A stretch of DNA of 64,000 nucleotides, taken from contig NC_133327.1 of assembly GCF_042186555.1 (NCBI RefSeq), positions 325,636,746 to 325,700,745 of the forward strand, written 5' to 3'. Below the pieces are notes generated by a model, which worked only from the letters and a program-made list of their open reading frames with translations, did not search any database and was not told the DNA's origin. The DNA comes from Aquarana catesbeiana. Taxonomy: Eukaryota > Chordata > Amphibia > Anura > Ranidae. A program made the position numbers and the translations under genes. Positions 51,332 through 62,600 of this stretch are shown one piece after another (within the stretch, counting starts at the first letter, position 1; the number at the start of each line of letters is the position of its first letter).

Positions 51332-51605
51332 GGGTGTCAGCGGATGAACATCCGCTGACACCCGATATCATCCGTCCCCGCTATGGTTGAATTCTGCAGA
51401 TGGAGGAAAATCCTATTTTTCTATCTGTCTGCAGAGCAGATCGGATGAACACGGACAGATGGTCCATGTTCATCCGATCCCCCCATGGGGGAGAGCGGAG
51501 ATCTGACAGGGCGGTCCCTGCCCAGTGTGGAGGGATCCCCGCTGAGCAAGCGGATGTTCACGGAGCGGATCATCATGGATACGTCCCGTGTGAAAGGGGC
51601 CTTAA
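51332..51605. repeat. Hairpin-headed repeat (MITE-like)
   Basis: It begins with a 15-bp-arm palindrome, GGGTGTCAGCGGATG, AA, CATCCGCTGACACCC (51332-51363). It continues with repeated GATCGGATGAACACGGACAG-type words and ends CCCGTGTGAAAGGGGCCTTA. The same ending occurs near 22930-22950, so this is an interspersed family. Confidence 0.65.
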
Positions 51606-52052
51606 GGTGCTGAGCCAATGAAGTGATGCTGAATCTAATAAGATTGTCCATTGTTTATAGTTATGTTTGTGATGCCATTGAGCATTAAAGGGGACTTGGG
51701 CCCAGGAACCTGCTGTAAATTTTTATAAAGTGTAATATTTTTAACAATCACAGGACCACTAAATGTGTTTTTATGTTTTGCAGATGTTGTACTGCTATAT
51801 TTGTTACCCATATTGAGGCCTTTAAAGCCTGTTTTGATTTATAGTGCGTTTTTACACGAGGACTAAATCTGTTTTTGATCTTTATTGGAAATTATGAAAT
51901 GTAAAAATGAAAAAAATAAATAAAATACGATTGGTACAGTGTATTAAAGAAAAAAATGTAGTTATCCATTAAATAAAAGGGTAACTAAATTACACCACCT
52001 GTCAGGTTCCAAACTCAGCAGATTCACAATTAGCTGCCAAGCTGCCAAAATT
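51606..52052. other. Unassigned sequence
   Basis: AT-rich sequence without a recognised element or gene. Confidence 0.35.
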
Positions 52053-53273
52053 CAGGCTACATGCACGCTAGTTTAAAAAAACGCTGCTCCTAGAGGGGTT
52101 TAGCATTTTGCCTGTAGAAGCAACTCATGTTATCCTATGTGTCCATGCACATTAAGTAATCTAGAGGTGTTTTTTTAAGCGTCTCTGCCTTTTGGCTAAG
52201 ATCAAGTGTAGTATCTGTTCTTATCAGTGTTCTAGTGGGGGTGCTGTGTTATCATTTTGACCCAAACTGGGTTGGAATGGTGACTATGCAACCCTGCTAG
52301 ATTGATGGGGGCCTGGAAGTTTAGTACTGGCAGGGATTGAAACCGGAGCTGGGAGCTGGGAGTAAATTCTTCCCGGGAAAGCTGGAAGGGCTTAGTACCT
52401 CCTGGTTTGAGCAACCTACCTTGTCTGGCCATGGGCTGGGAAGGCAGAGAGTCCAGAGTGTCTGTGCCCTCTGGTAGTGGTCACCCCAGAGGTGCTCTTA
52501 GTAACACTATGGGTGTGGGAAACCACTGTGTAAAAAAATAGCACATGGATGCAGATCCAAACACTTTTTCTGCACTGGGCCTTTAGGGTTGGGCCTTCTG
52601 GCTTAAGTCTGGGGCGATTTTTGCTTACCAGGCCTCAGAGCCCGGCCAGTGCACTATTTGGCTCGGCCACTTTATTATTTTTATTTATTTTTCTCCCACG
52701 CTTGTCACTTCTTCAATTTTGTGTGTGTTTTTTCTTAACTGGATGAAGGGTGTGAGTCCTTGGGCTTAAGCTGACGTGTAGGGGGGAGATGTGTGACCCT
52801 CAGGTTCCTTCCTCCCCTACTTCTGGGGGTCTTTCTTCAGGAGAGCTCCCTTGACCTAGTATTTGAGGATGGCTTCGGCTGTCCTAGGAGAATGGGTCTG
52901 CCAGGCCTTCTGGCTAGGCAGTCCATGTAAACCTGTGTCCCCATCAGGAGACTTGCACCCCAGGAGTCAGGGTAGAAGTCCTATTCCTTCGGGGGTGGAC
53001 TAAAGCACTTTTGTGTGTGTTCACATGCACGTTTTTTGTACACTTAGGGATTTTTTAGTTATAGGTTTTTGCACCACCGTGGACAGAGAAAAAAAAAAAG
53101 AGTTTTTTTTTCTAAACTCAGTGTTTAGAGGCAGAAAAAAAACATTCTGTTTTGTGTTTTTGAGAGCGTTTTTCTGGCAGGAAAAAAACAATAAACGCTC
53201 CTAAATGCCAGTACAAAAACAGGGGGGTTTTTTCTGCCACGAGAACTGCCCTTTTTTAAGCTAGTGTTCATGG
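52053..53273. mobile_element. MITE with inverted ends, containing a U2-headed retroposon
   Basis: The left end CAGGCTACATGCACGCTAGT, then TTAAAAAAACGC, is matched in inverse by the right end GCCCTTTTTTAAGCTAGTGT then TCATGG. The AACGCTGCTCCTAGAGG and AATAAACGCTCCTAAATGCC segments also pair. The inverted arms are 52053-52170 and about 53102-53273. Between them sits the U2-headed sequence. Target duplications were not resolved. Confidence 0.6.
52170..53100 (+). mobile_element. U2-snRNA-headed retroposed sequence
   Basis: Bases 52172-52222 match the 5' end of U2 snRNA closely: CCTTTTGGCTAAGATCAAGT, then GTAGTATCTGTTCTTATCAG. The match stops abruptly after TATCAGT. About 870 bases of non-U2, non-coding sequence follow, ending in an A-rich run (53089-53099). 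Possible explanations are a SINE with a U2-derived head, a chimeric retrocopy made by template switching, or a remnant of a LINE that targets U2 genes such as the Tx1-clade Keno. It is not a functional U2 gene, since the Sm site and 3' stem-loops are missing. Confidence 0.6.
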
Positions 53274-54273
53274 AGTGGTTGCCAACTTGCTACTGTATCT
53301 TCCAAGTGAGGGATGAAGTATCTGACTAGTATAACTCCATAGTCATGTTCTCCCTTGAGAGAGGAACAGAGGGGCAATATAGCATTTGTGCCCAGATGCA
53401 TTGTTCCTTTTGGCCCTTCTGCAGAATGTGTTGCCAGCATGGCCCCCACACAAGTATGCGGTATGTCAATGAGCTCCATTGCTTGGCTATTTCTACATAA
53501 ATTGTGGACCCTTTGTTGACATGGCTGATATGGAGCATCATCAGGATAATGAGAACACCCTGGAAACCCACTTGACAACAGGGGGGCAACAGCTGCCAGT
53601 TCAAGAGGGGTCCAGCAGGGCACGGAGGGGGGGGAGAGGGCAACCAGGGACTCACGGTAGCCTTGGAAATAGGAACTAACAGTGGAGACAGTGGTGATAC
53701 CTTTACCCCTACCATGGTATTGGCTGACAATTCTGTTAGTATGGGCGGATCTGAGAATCTGTCACCTATGAGGAGGAGTACAGTCAATCCACAACCAGGA
53801 ACATTGGATCCTTTAAACTTAGCTCAACCAAGTCCTTGTCATTCACGGACATAAGACTTTGAGTTAAGGGCAATATTGCTTCCACTCCCCACAAAACAAG
53901 ATCTAGCATTATTACCAAACCGAGGACATTTGGAAGCTGTGTCACTACGTCTAGAAGGCGCTCTACGGAAAGAGATTTCAGAGGTGCGGGAACAGCTGGA
54001 TATTGTGGAGACCAGGGTCTCTAACCTAGAATCCGCAGTAGACAACGTGAACATGCGTATGGATGAATGGGTATTATCGAACTCTGCACCACAGCAAAAG
54101 TTTACTTCAATTCTTCTACAGGTAGATGATTTGGAAAACCACAGCCGCAGGAATAATATCCGCTTCAGAGGTATTCCCGAAAATGTCGAAGATGCAGAAT
54201 TGAGACCCACGATACAGTCTATCTGTAAAAAAATCTTGGGCAAACCTCCATTAGCTGAACTTATAATAGATAG

Positions 54274-55730
54274 CAGTGGCGGCCAGTGCTCAAAATTTTT
54301 GGAAGGGGCACAAACAAACTGAAAAATTCTGAAAAAAAAACATCAATTGCAGCCTCACTGTACCATTAAAGCAGCCACTGTGCCATCAAACTCAGCCACT
54401 GTGTCATCAATAGCAGCCACTGTGCCATCAAACGCAGCCACTGTGCTCATCAAACGCAGCCACTGTTCTCATCAAACGCAGCCACTGTGCCATCAAACGC
54501 AGCCACTGTGCCATCAAACGCAGCCACTGTGCCCATCAAACGCAGCCACTGTGCCCATCAAATGCAGCCACTGTGCCTACTGACACCATGATTGTCTCCT
54601 TAATAGCAGCCAGCATCTCTTTGAACAAGGGGGGAAGGGGGGCAAGTTATCAAAGATGGATACTTGCAGTGATTTGGGGGCTGGAAGAGGGTGCTGTATG
54701 TGCTAGGGGGCACTTTGGAAGGAGAGAGGATTTGTGCTGGGGAGTCTTATTTTATATTCAACCCCCCTTCTAGCACAAATCTTCTCTCCTCCCAAATTGC
54801 TCCCTAGCACATCATCCTCTTCCACCCCCCCTCCAAATCTCTGTGAGTATCTTTCTTTGACAACTTGCCCCTCTTCCCCTGCAAGTGTCATGTGGTATAT
54901 TGCATTCAGACCTAACCTCATCTCAGCACGTCCTGTTGATGCTGTATCCATTCTCCTCCCCCTCCTGTCTGTGTATAGGAAGACACCCGAGCCGAGGAGG
55001 TGGCTTCAGTCTGTGTGTGTTAGTGTGAGACAGGAGGGGGGAGAAATGGGGGAGAGAGGGACAGATGCAGCTGTGCTGTGCCGAAGCTCGCCCTACTTGC
55101 GGCCGCTACATAAACCAGACCGGAAAACCTTTCCTGCTGTCTTGGGACCCCCTTACACTGGCTGTATCCATTCATAAACATGAACAAATGTCAAAGGGGA
55201 AAGTAAATAGGAAGCACAGTGACTCACGTTCAGCACATTGTCCTCTGCAGTCCCGGAGGGATGGATGGCTGTCACACACCAATCTCAGGTTTCCAAACTC
55301 AGCACGCCAATAAGCCTGATGGAAGAGGGTTGAAGGGAGCTCAGGTGCTCCAAGACAGGGTACACAGCCCAAGGAAAACACACTGGACAGCAGTGAGCCC
55401 GGAAACCAGAAGTGATTCCGCGCTGTGCCACAAAAAGCACCGCCCAGTGACCACCGTCCTCCTGTCCCCCACCAATTAAAAGATAGGAAAGGAGGACAGA
55501 GACCAGTGAGTGTAGAGTGGAGATTGTTTGGGACGCATTGCTTGCGCCCTGAACACTCCCTAAACATGGGCAAGTTGGCTTCCCAGCTTGCAATCAGCTG
55601 ATTGCAAGCTGGAAAGCTTTCCATAGACTACCGTGTGGCCGGTGCCTGGTCACTCATAAAATGACCTTTTTTTTTGTGAATAGCTTGGGGGGGCGGCGCC
55701 CATGTGCCCCCTATGGACAGGCTGCCACTG
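54274..55730. mobile_element. hAT-type non-autonomous element (1.46 kb)
   Basis: The left end is CAGTGGCGGCCAGTG. The right end, reverse complemented, is CAGTGGCAGCCTGTC. Identical 8-bp duplications ATAGATAG flank it (54266-54273 and 55731-55738). The interior includes a 21-bp CAGCCACTGTGCCATCAAACG minisatellite (54350-54580). No transposase is present. It lies in L1 ORF1. Confidence 0.92.
54350..54580 (+). repeat. Minisatellite, 21/22-bp units
   Basis: About ten units of GCAGCCACTGTGCCATCAAAC, with variants GTGCCCATCAAA and GTTCTCATCAAA. It starts about 75 bp inside the left end of the hAT element. Confidence 0.9.
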
Positions 55731-55913
55731 ATAGATAGAGTACATAGAGTCACTCCGTATAGGAGTCACCAGGGGTTGGGTCCACCAGATGTTCTTTGCC
55801 GTATCCATTTTTTCAACATAAAGGATGAGATTATGCATCGAGCATGGCAGATGGGCCAGATTGAACATGCAGGGGTATGGATAATGATCCTCTCGGATAT
55901 ATCAAGGAATACA

Positions 55914-56548
55914 TGACGTATGAGAGGATGCTTGCGTCCACTCCTAGATCAGATTAAAGCCTCTGGGGCTTATATATTCTTGGGGGCACCCATTCCATCT
56001 GAGGGTCAAAAAAGACAACCAGTCCTTTCTACTTCACATTCAGGACCAGCTTCAAGACTTATTTTTATTTTTGGAGTGTGAACCAATACAAGTTCATAAC
56101 TGGTTGGACCCTACTTGAGCATGCCTGAGATTGTGTTTTTTTTTTCTTTTCTCCAGGCTCTCTATTTCTCGGTTTAGTGTTTTTTTATGTCATTATGCTT
56201 GTATTGTTCTATAGTGTATATCTCAGTGGTTCATGCTGGTTTGGGCATTATATGGATGGGTTTGGAAATCTGTTAGGCCCCCAGTTTCAATTGCCATGCT
56301 TAGAGGTAATTTATTTAGCATTAATGCCCTCGGAGGAGGAAGCACTATAGTACTGGATATTTGTAGTGGTATCGGCAGCACAGCAGGCCATAGACACACC
56401 CCCAAATAGGCCTCTCCCAGTGCCTTTGGGCTAAGTTGGGAGAGTTGTGCTTTTTTTTTTTTCTCTTTTTCTTTCCCCACTCCCTGCTGCTTCCCCTCTG
56501 CATCCCCCCCCCCCCCCGACCCTATTCTAATTTCTTTAAGGGGGAACC
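55914..56548. other. L1 ORF1-ORF2 spacer
   Basis: Remnants of the ORF1 C-terminus continue out of frame to about 56050. A T-rich and C-rich spacer (C run at 56507-56517) then leads to the ORF2 start. No separate gene is seen. Confidence 0.5.
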
Positions 56549-57445
56549 ATGGCACTGTTTCCTCTCGGGGTACAACCGACCACTCCGGTAAGGTTAACCT
56601 CCCTTAATGTAAAGGGCCTTAATGTCCCAGAAAAAAGGTCCAGATTATTGAGAGATTTGACAAAAATGCGGAGTCAGATTGTTTCCCCCCAGGAAACACA
56701 CTTCCATGCCAGGAAAATTCCAAAATTGAGTAACAGAGCCTACCCAGTGGTATATCACAGTTCATCACCAATCTCTAAAGCTAAGGGAGTCAGTATTTTT
56801 CTAGCAAGGTCTGTTCCATGGTCACTAAGCACATACATCAGCGATGAGCAAGGTAGAATTTTGATTGTTAAGGGCATAATTGGAGCTACTCGAGTAACCT
56901 TGGTTAACGCATATTTTCCTAATTCGAATCAGCTGCTTTTTTTAAGGTCACTGGTTCCTCTGATTTTGGAGCATAGTGATGGTGTAGTGATTTTAGGAGG
57001 GGATTTTAATTTTGCATATGATCCACTCTTAGATGTTTCAAGGGGTGTATTTCATTTTTCATTCTCTTATTTAAAGCGATTAAAGGCAGAATTAAATATT
57101 TTTCAATTGGTAGATGTATGGCGCTTACAACACCCCAATGTCAGAGATTATACTTTTTTTTTTCCTCAGTTCATTCATCATATTCAAGAATCAATTACTT
57201 TTTCCTTCCACAAAAAAGATTTGGATAGATTTCGAGCAACTACGATTGATCCAATTTTGTTTGCCGATCATGGACCGGTTCATTTGGATATAGATCTTAA
57301 CATAGTGGCTACAAGGACCCTGTCTTGGAGGCTTAACGACACATTGTTAAAGGACCCTACCACCATGACTGAGGTTCTTCAGGGCTTAGGAGAATATTTT
57401 AGCCAGAACGATCAACCTAATGCATCTCCAACAGTACTGTGGTAG
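56549..57445 (+). pseudogene. L1 ORF2 apurinic/apyrimidinic-type endonuclease domain
   Basis: The 298-residue frame starts MALFPLGVQPTTPVRLTSLN. It has the exonuclease-endonuclease-phosphatase fold motifs: TSLNVKGLN, QIVSPQETHF (the catalytic Glu), VTLVNAYFPN, VVILGGDFNFAYDPLLDVS (GDFN motif) and FADHGPVHLDI (the SDH-like His motif, here ADH). The expected ND motif region looks altered. In L1 this domain nicks target DNA at T-rich sites to prime reverse transcription. The frame ends at 57445 and further ORF2 sequence follows in other frames. Confidence 0.88.
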
Positions 57446-58065
57446 GCGCATAAATGCTTTATAAGAGGAATTTTTCTTAATCATGGAGCCAGGATAACAA
57501 AAACTGAGGCGGTTGGAAACTGCAACCTTACTTTTAAGGATTAGTAAACTTGAGTCTATCCATAAAAAAACACTTGCTAAGCAGACACAGAAAGAATTAC
57601 ACTCTCCCTACGCCAGCAGTATAATCAAATCGCAAATTCAGAAGTGAGGGAGAAATTGAGCCAATATAAACAGTCTATCTATGACCATAGAAATAAACTG
57701 GGTGTTCTTTTAGCTAGGGTATTGAAAGGGTCACAAACTAAACCACATACCACTCAAATTACGGCCGAGTCCGGCACTAAGCTGTCAGACCCAGCGGCTA
57801 TAGCCGAGGAATTTCAAAAATGTTATTGGAGGCTTTATATACTTCAAAACACTCAAACCCAGCAATGCCCCACTTGGACAGACTTGATTTCCTTTTTGAC
57901 ATCATCAGGTATGCCCCCACTTCTGTTGAGGTGATTGCAGGGATGGAATCCCCTATAACAAATAAAGAACTGGCCTCAGTGATAGAATCCTCTAAATCAG
58001 GGAAGGCCCCCGGCCCAGATGGGCTAAATCTTATGTACTATAGCACCCTCTACCTGAAGGTAGGT
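57446..58065 (+). pseudogene. L1 ORF2 linker and start of reverse transcriptase
   Basis: Frames at 57644-57934 and 57820-58110 encode LSQYKQSIYDHRNKLGVLLA, then the RT start motif VIESSKSGKAPGPDGLNLMY. The KAPGPDGL string is the classic N-terminal RT signature of L1. Frame changes lie at about 57450-57650 and 57830. The RT catalytic part is missing because the sequence switches at about 58065. Confidence 0.8.
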
Positions 58066-58824
58066 GCTAGACTAGGATTTTTCTATAGCTCAGGGTCCAA
58101 ATGCAGGTAAATTTAGCCAGGCCTGTGCTTTAGGATGGGCCTGGTTGTCTTGATTTGGGACTGGGAGTGTTTGGTGTAGTTGGAGGTGTGGCCCCCTGTG
58201 CTCTGACTCAGAAGTGCCTCCCCTGCTTTCAGACAGATTGTTCTGGAAGCGAGGTTGGACCTGAGGTTTGAGTGGCAGGCAGCTCATGTGAGGAGCTCTG
58301 ACCAATTACCCTTTGGTATTGGCAGGGGGCAGGCCTCCCATATAAGCTGAGGTCGCATACTGCCAGGGAGGAGTTCTGGAGAGCAGAAAAAAGACAGAAT
58401 GGAGTATTGAGCTGCTGTTCCAGGCATCCCCATGTGGGGATGCGCCGTGCGCGGAGGAGGGATGGAGGAACTGCTAGGAGGGAGTCCTAGGTAAAGATCT
58501 TCATTTCTGAAGTGGTGTCAAGCTGCTGTGACCGGGGAACACAGGACTTGTACGCTGGAGAAGATCAGTCGGAAGAAGTAGCAGTAAAGCGGAGAGAGTA
58601 GATCAGCGTTCTGTGACAGGGGACACAGAACTATCCTTTTTTTGAAGAAAGTCAGTGTGAGAGAAACAGAAGAGGAGAAGCTATCATGAGTAGTGCAGAA
58701 TGCTGTGGCTGGGGAACGCAGCACTGACAGTTATGAACTGGCTGCGAACAGTAGTCCGCCTATTAACATGTGTCAGGCCATCTGGAGGTGGTACCGTGTA
58801 TCTCTGGTCTGGTAAGCGCATTGG
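58066..58824 (+). repeat. LTR-like sequence, split by the Penelope element
   Basis: This non-coding stretch has GAGCTCTGACCAATTACCCT, GGCAGGGGGCAGGCCTCCCA and TATAAGCTGAGGTCGC, a CCAAT/TATA arrangement like that of amphibian LTR promoters. It continues after the Penelope insertion at 63835-64000 (GACTGTGCGGCTGTCTGATT onward). It replaced the RT core of the L1. No internal region or second LTR is seen. Confidence 0.45.
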
Positions 58825-59972
58825 TAATACCTTTCAGAAATAAAAAACACAAATCTGTTGCGCTAAATATATAAATAAATAGGGGAAAAAGCAGCTAACA
58901 CAAAATTGCTGGGTACAATTGAAGAGATATAAAGAGAAGGTGCAGCGTTTAAAATATGCAAAGTTCATAATAGGAGAAAGTTCTTGAGCATAAATAAAGT
59001 GGAGCCAATCAGAGCCATCACCATCAAGGGGAAACAAAAGCTTCTATTGGAGATCCACCATGGAGGGAGCTTCAGAAGGGAATAGAAATACCATCACCAC
59101 CACCCAAACAAACTGACCCTTGCCATCAGTCTATGGGTTAAACACATGTATTGTAATCAAGTAGTGAAGGCAATCTTCATAGAGTGAAAACCAGTCCTCC
59201 GTTTATACAGCACCAAAACATTTCTCTCCCTCTGGACCAGGCGAAAATACTAGGAGACCCTCTTTTCAACAGGATAAAATACCAGGTGCAATCCAGTGGG
59301 CGTATGCAATCTCGAGAGTTGTGCACATGTAGGGAGTATAGAAAGAACGTTCATTGCGCAAAATACATAACCAAGGGTGTTTATTGTAATCATGGGTAAA
59401 ACAAACTCACATTCGATAGGAAATCCAACAGCAGTATGAAGCGACCAGCGCTTCTAACCATCAAGATGGCCGCCGTGTCTCTGTCCAACCACGTCCAGCG
59501 TCACCAGTCTCTGACGTCACCAAACGTTTCATTATCAACATGCGTCTTCAGGGGCATGGTTATGACGCAAACGGACATGTATTTATAGGAACGAAGGGAC
59601 TGGACAGGCGGAAATTAGATGCGTTCCAAGATCCGGAAGTATGAACTTTTGAACCGGAACCAACACATCTCAAAAAGACTTTAATACTTAGAAACGAAAA
59701 AACCTTTTAATAAGAAAACAAGCAATGATAAAAATCAAATAGCGAGTTTCTTATGTATGAAAAACTAACTAGGACAAAAGTCATAATTAGAATTAGAAAA
59801 ACGGGTGATCATTAGTTAAAATGTATAGACTGAGCAATGGTGGTGCAGGAGGTGGCGGCATCTTGTGGTTAGACTACAAACTACAGTCTAAAAATACAAA
59901 TACAAAATTTAAAAAGTAAATAAAATGATATCATTAGGTAAAATATAATGAAGGAGAAAAAGGAGGAAAAAA

Positions 59973-60387
59973 CTATCCACTATAATTCCCAAAATACAAT
60001 ACAAAAGAAACAAAAGGAACATCATTAAAATTAATAATGGAGAGAGAGAGGGGAGAAATGGAATGACAACGAGTAGGAAATCTAGCCATTACTACCTCTC
60101 TGACCATATTGCTTCCCCTCCAATGCCCTAAAAACTTGTCAATCCCCAAAAAAGTGGTGCCCTTTGGATTGCAATCATGTTTTAGAGCATAATGCTTGGA
60201 CAAGCTATGCTTAGGGAACCCTCTTTTGATATTATCAACATGTTCCTTGAGCCTAATATGTAATTTGCGAATTGTACGCCCTATATATTGTAGCCCACAG
60301 GGGTCAATAATAACACTACATGTTTGATGGTACATGCAATAAAAGGTTTTATCGGGAAAGATTCTTGCGTGGAAGTGGATTGGAATC
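59973..60387 (-). pseudogene. Penelope GIY-YIG endonuclease, minus-strand copy
   Basis: The minus-strand frame encodes IDPCGLQYIGRTIRKLHIRL, VDNIKRGFPKHSLSKHYALK and FLGIDKFLGHWRGSN. The GLQYIG..TIRKLHIRLKEH core is that of Penelope GIY-YIG endonucleases. The VVYVIIC start is degraded to SVIID. The reading stops near 60335-60387, where the inverted junction begins, so this copy has no RT. Confidence 0.83.
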
Positions 60388-60962
60388 CCATGTATTGTAA
60401 TAAGCAAATCTGCTTGGTCAATGCCAACGATAGGGGTATTGTCCTTACATTTGAAGCAAGTACTATTGATATACATTTTCTAGACCTTAGAATTAGAGTT
60501 TTTGAGGGCCAAATCATTACTTCTACCTTTTTCAAAGAAACAGACCGTAATGGTTATATAGACACCAAAAGTTGTCATTATAAGGCCTGGCTAGAGTCGG
60601 TACCCAGGAGCCAATTCCTGCGGTTGAGGCGTAACTGTACGAACTGTGAAGATTTCGCGTCTGAAGCCTCAATCCTCAGGAAGCGATTCCTTGATAAAGG
60701 ATATGCTGTAGAAGTTTTAGACATGGCGTTTAACTTTGCAAAAGAAAAAAATAGGGATGATCTGCTGACTGTGAATACCAAAGTCCAAGATGATTCCTTT
60801 AAATTTTCTTTCATCACTGCTTATTCTAACCAATATTTTGACGTCCAGAAAATAATAAAAAGGCACTGGAAAGTATTGAAAGGTGATAGAATTTTGGGTC
60901 CAAAACTGCCTGACTTTCCCCGTATGGTGTATAGAGGAGCCCCCCATTACGGTTACAGGTAG
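60388..60962 (+). pseudogene. Penelope reverse transcriptase, C-terminal part
   Basis: The plus-strand frame encodes DRGIVLTFEASTIDIHFLDL, then ITSTFFKETDRNGYIDTKSC, SVPRSQFLRLRRNCTNCEDF and the LRKRFLDKGY segment. It ends with GPKLPDFPRMVYRGAPHYG. These strings are characteristic of the Penelope RT thumb and connector. The catalytic palm is absent, because the copy is truncated at the inverted junction. It leads into the endonuclease at 61051. Confidence 0.85.
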
Positions 60963-61050
60963 CTCCCAATGTCATTGATCCACCCAAGCAGATTTCCTTT
61001 TTTCAAAACATGGGAGATTTTCTCCTTGCAGGAGATACCCGATCTGCAAG

Positions 61051-61479
61051 TTGAACACTAATAAACGTAGGAAGACAGATTCTTTCCAATCCACTTCCAC
61101 GCAAGAATCTTTCCCGATAAAACCTTTTATTACATGTACCACCAAACATGTAGTGTACGTTATTATTTGCCCCTGTGGACTACAATATATAGGGCCTACA
61201 ATTCACAAATTACATATTAGACTCAAGAAACATGTTGATAATATCAAAAGAGGGTTCCCTAAGCATAGCTTGTCCAAGTATTATGCTCTAAAACATGGTT
61301 GCAATCCAAAGGGCACCACTTTTTTGGGGATTGACAAGTTTTTAGGGCATTGGAGAGGAAGCAATATTTTCAGAGGGGTCTCTCAACTAGAGACTAAGGG
61401 GATTTATCAACCTAGGACCTATTTTCCATATGGAATGAACGTGGAATGGGATCTGAATGCCTTTATTAATAATGGCTAG
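61051..61479 (+). pseudogene. Penelope GIY-YIG endonuclease, plus-strand copy
   Basis: The frame encodes KHVVYVIICPCGLQYIGPTI, then HKLHIRLKKHVDNIKRGFPK and FLGIDKFLGHWRGSN to a stop after NAFINNG. The arginine after the second Thr-region is replaced (GPTIH for GRTIR in the minus copy), which may weaken the nuclease. The RT-endonuclease linker at 60963-61050 has frame changes. GIY-YIG nucleases make the target nick for Penelope retrotransposition. Confidence 0.87.
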
Positions 61480-62189
61480 ATTTCCCACTCTTTATCATTC
61501 CATTTCTCCCCTCTCTCTCCATTATTAATTTTAATCATGTACCTTTTGTTTCTTTTGTATTGTATTTTGGGAATTATAGTGGATAGTTTTTTCCTCCTTT
61601 TTCTCGTTCATTATATTTTACCTAATGATATTGCTTTATTTACTTTTTAAATTTTGTGTTTGTATTTTTAGACTGTAGTTTGTAGTCTAACCACAAGATG
61701 CCGCCACCTCCTGCAACCACCATTGCTCAGTCTATACATTTTAACTAATGATCACCCATTTTTCTAATTCTAATTATGACTTTTGTCCTAGTTACTTTTT
61801 CATACATACAGGGCCGGATTAGCCACAAGGCCACCGAGGCCAGGCCTCGGGGCGGCAGTGGTCTAGGGGCGGCGCCGCTCCTGCAGCGACTTCGCGGCCG
61901 CCCCCCCTTTTGTGCTGCCGATTACAGTCTATTATGGGCACCAGTGCCCATAGAAAAGATGGCCATGAGCCAACCACGAAACTGCGCATGCGCCGTTCCG
62001 AAGCCGGCCGGGCTCGGGAAAGCTTGTAAGCGCTCGGCCGGGCGGCGCATGCGCAGTAGCGTGATTGCGCCACCCGGCGCCATTTTTGAAAGTAGTAGCA
62101 AGTAATGTCAGCGGTGCGGCGGCGGGGGAGAAAGATGACATCTCTCATTGCCCGCACCGCTGTTCCGCCCTCCTCCTTCTGGTGGCAGG

Positions 62190-62600
62190 CAGCATGGCAA
62201 GGGACATCCCAATCTGGTGGCAAGTGACATCCCCATCTGGTGGCAAGTGACATCCCCATCTGGTGGCAGGCAGCGTGGCAAGTGACATCCCCATCTGGTG
62301 GCAGTGTGACATTCCCATCTGGTGGCAGGCAGCGTGGCAAGTGACATCCCCATCTGGTGGCAGGCAGCGTGGCAAGTGACATCCCCATCTGGTGGCAGGC
62401 AGCGTGGCAAGTGACATCCCCATCTGGTGGCAGGCAGCGTGGCAAGTGACATCCCCATCTGGTGGCAGGCAGCGTGGCAAGTGACATCCCCATCTGGTGG
62501 CAGGCAGCGTAGCAAGTGACATCCCCATCTGGTGGCAGTGTGACAAGTGATAACCCCATCTGGTGGCAGGCATAGTGGCAAGTGACAAGAGATGGTGGCA
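62190..62600 (+). repeat. Minisatellite, 35-bp units
   Basis: About 11 units of ATCCCCATCTGGTGGCAGGC plus AGCGTGGCAAGTGAC, with shorter variants at both ends lacking the GCAGGCAGCGT part. It is the reverse complement of the array type at 20870-21990, with fewer copies. Confidence 0.92.

Larger units (their letters stand above)
53663..55913 (+). pseudogene. L1 ORF1 protein (coiled coil + RRM), interrupted by a hAT
   Basis: After a Ser/Thr/Pro-rich N-terminal stretch and an in-frame stop at 53851, the frame at 53876-54273 encodes a heptad coiled coil (RLEGALRKEISEVREQLDIV and ETRVSNLESAVDNVNMRMDE). The L1 ORF1 signature VDDLENHSRRNNIRFRGIPE follows. The hAT at 54274-55730 interrupts it. At 55739-55913 the frame resumes with VHRVTPYRSHQGLGPPDVLC, FFNIKDEIMHRAW and MILSDIS, the C-terminal domain. 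ORF1p is an RNA-binding chaperone of the L1 RNP. The stop and insertion make this copy inactive. Confidence 0.82.
53280..58065 (+). mobile_element. L1-like LINE, long copy with ORF1 and ORF2 N-terminal half
   Basis: The copy holds an ORF1 with coiled coil and RRM-type region (about 53663-55913, split by a hAT), a non-coding spacer, an endonuclease domain (56549-57445) and the start of RT (57820-58065). It ends abruptly at about 58065, where an LTR-like sequence begins, so the RT core and 3' end are missing. The 5' limit is approximate. Frameshifts in ORF2 after 57445 show it is dead. The ORF1 type points to the L1 clade and not to Tx1. Confidence 0.8.

Noticed and set aside
52172..52222. Functional U2 snRNA gene
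   Set aside because: Only the first ~50 nt match. The branch-site region's downstream stem, Sm site and 3' stem-loops are missing, and no snRNA promoter is seen upstream.
55172..55624. 150-residue frame in the hAT at 54274-55730
   Set aside because: It has no hAT transposase motif (BED finger or dimerisation domain) and overlaps other equally long frames on the other strand.
59495..59545. Hammerhead ribozyme in the Penelope 3' region
   Set aside because: The minus strand has CTGAAGA and GAAAC spaced as in a hammerhead core, and Penelope elements can carry such ribozymes. I could not form a convincing stem I or stem II. A covariance-model search would settle it.
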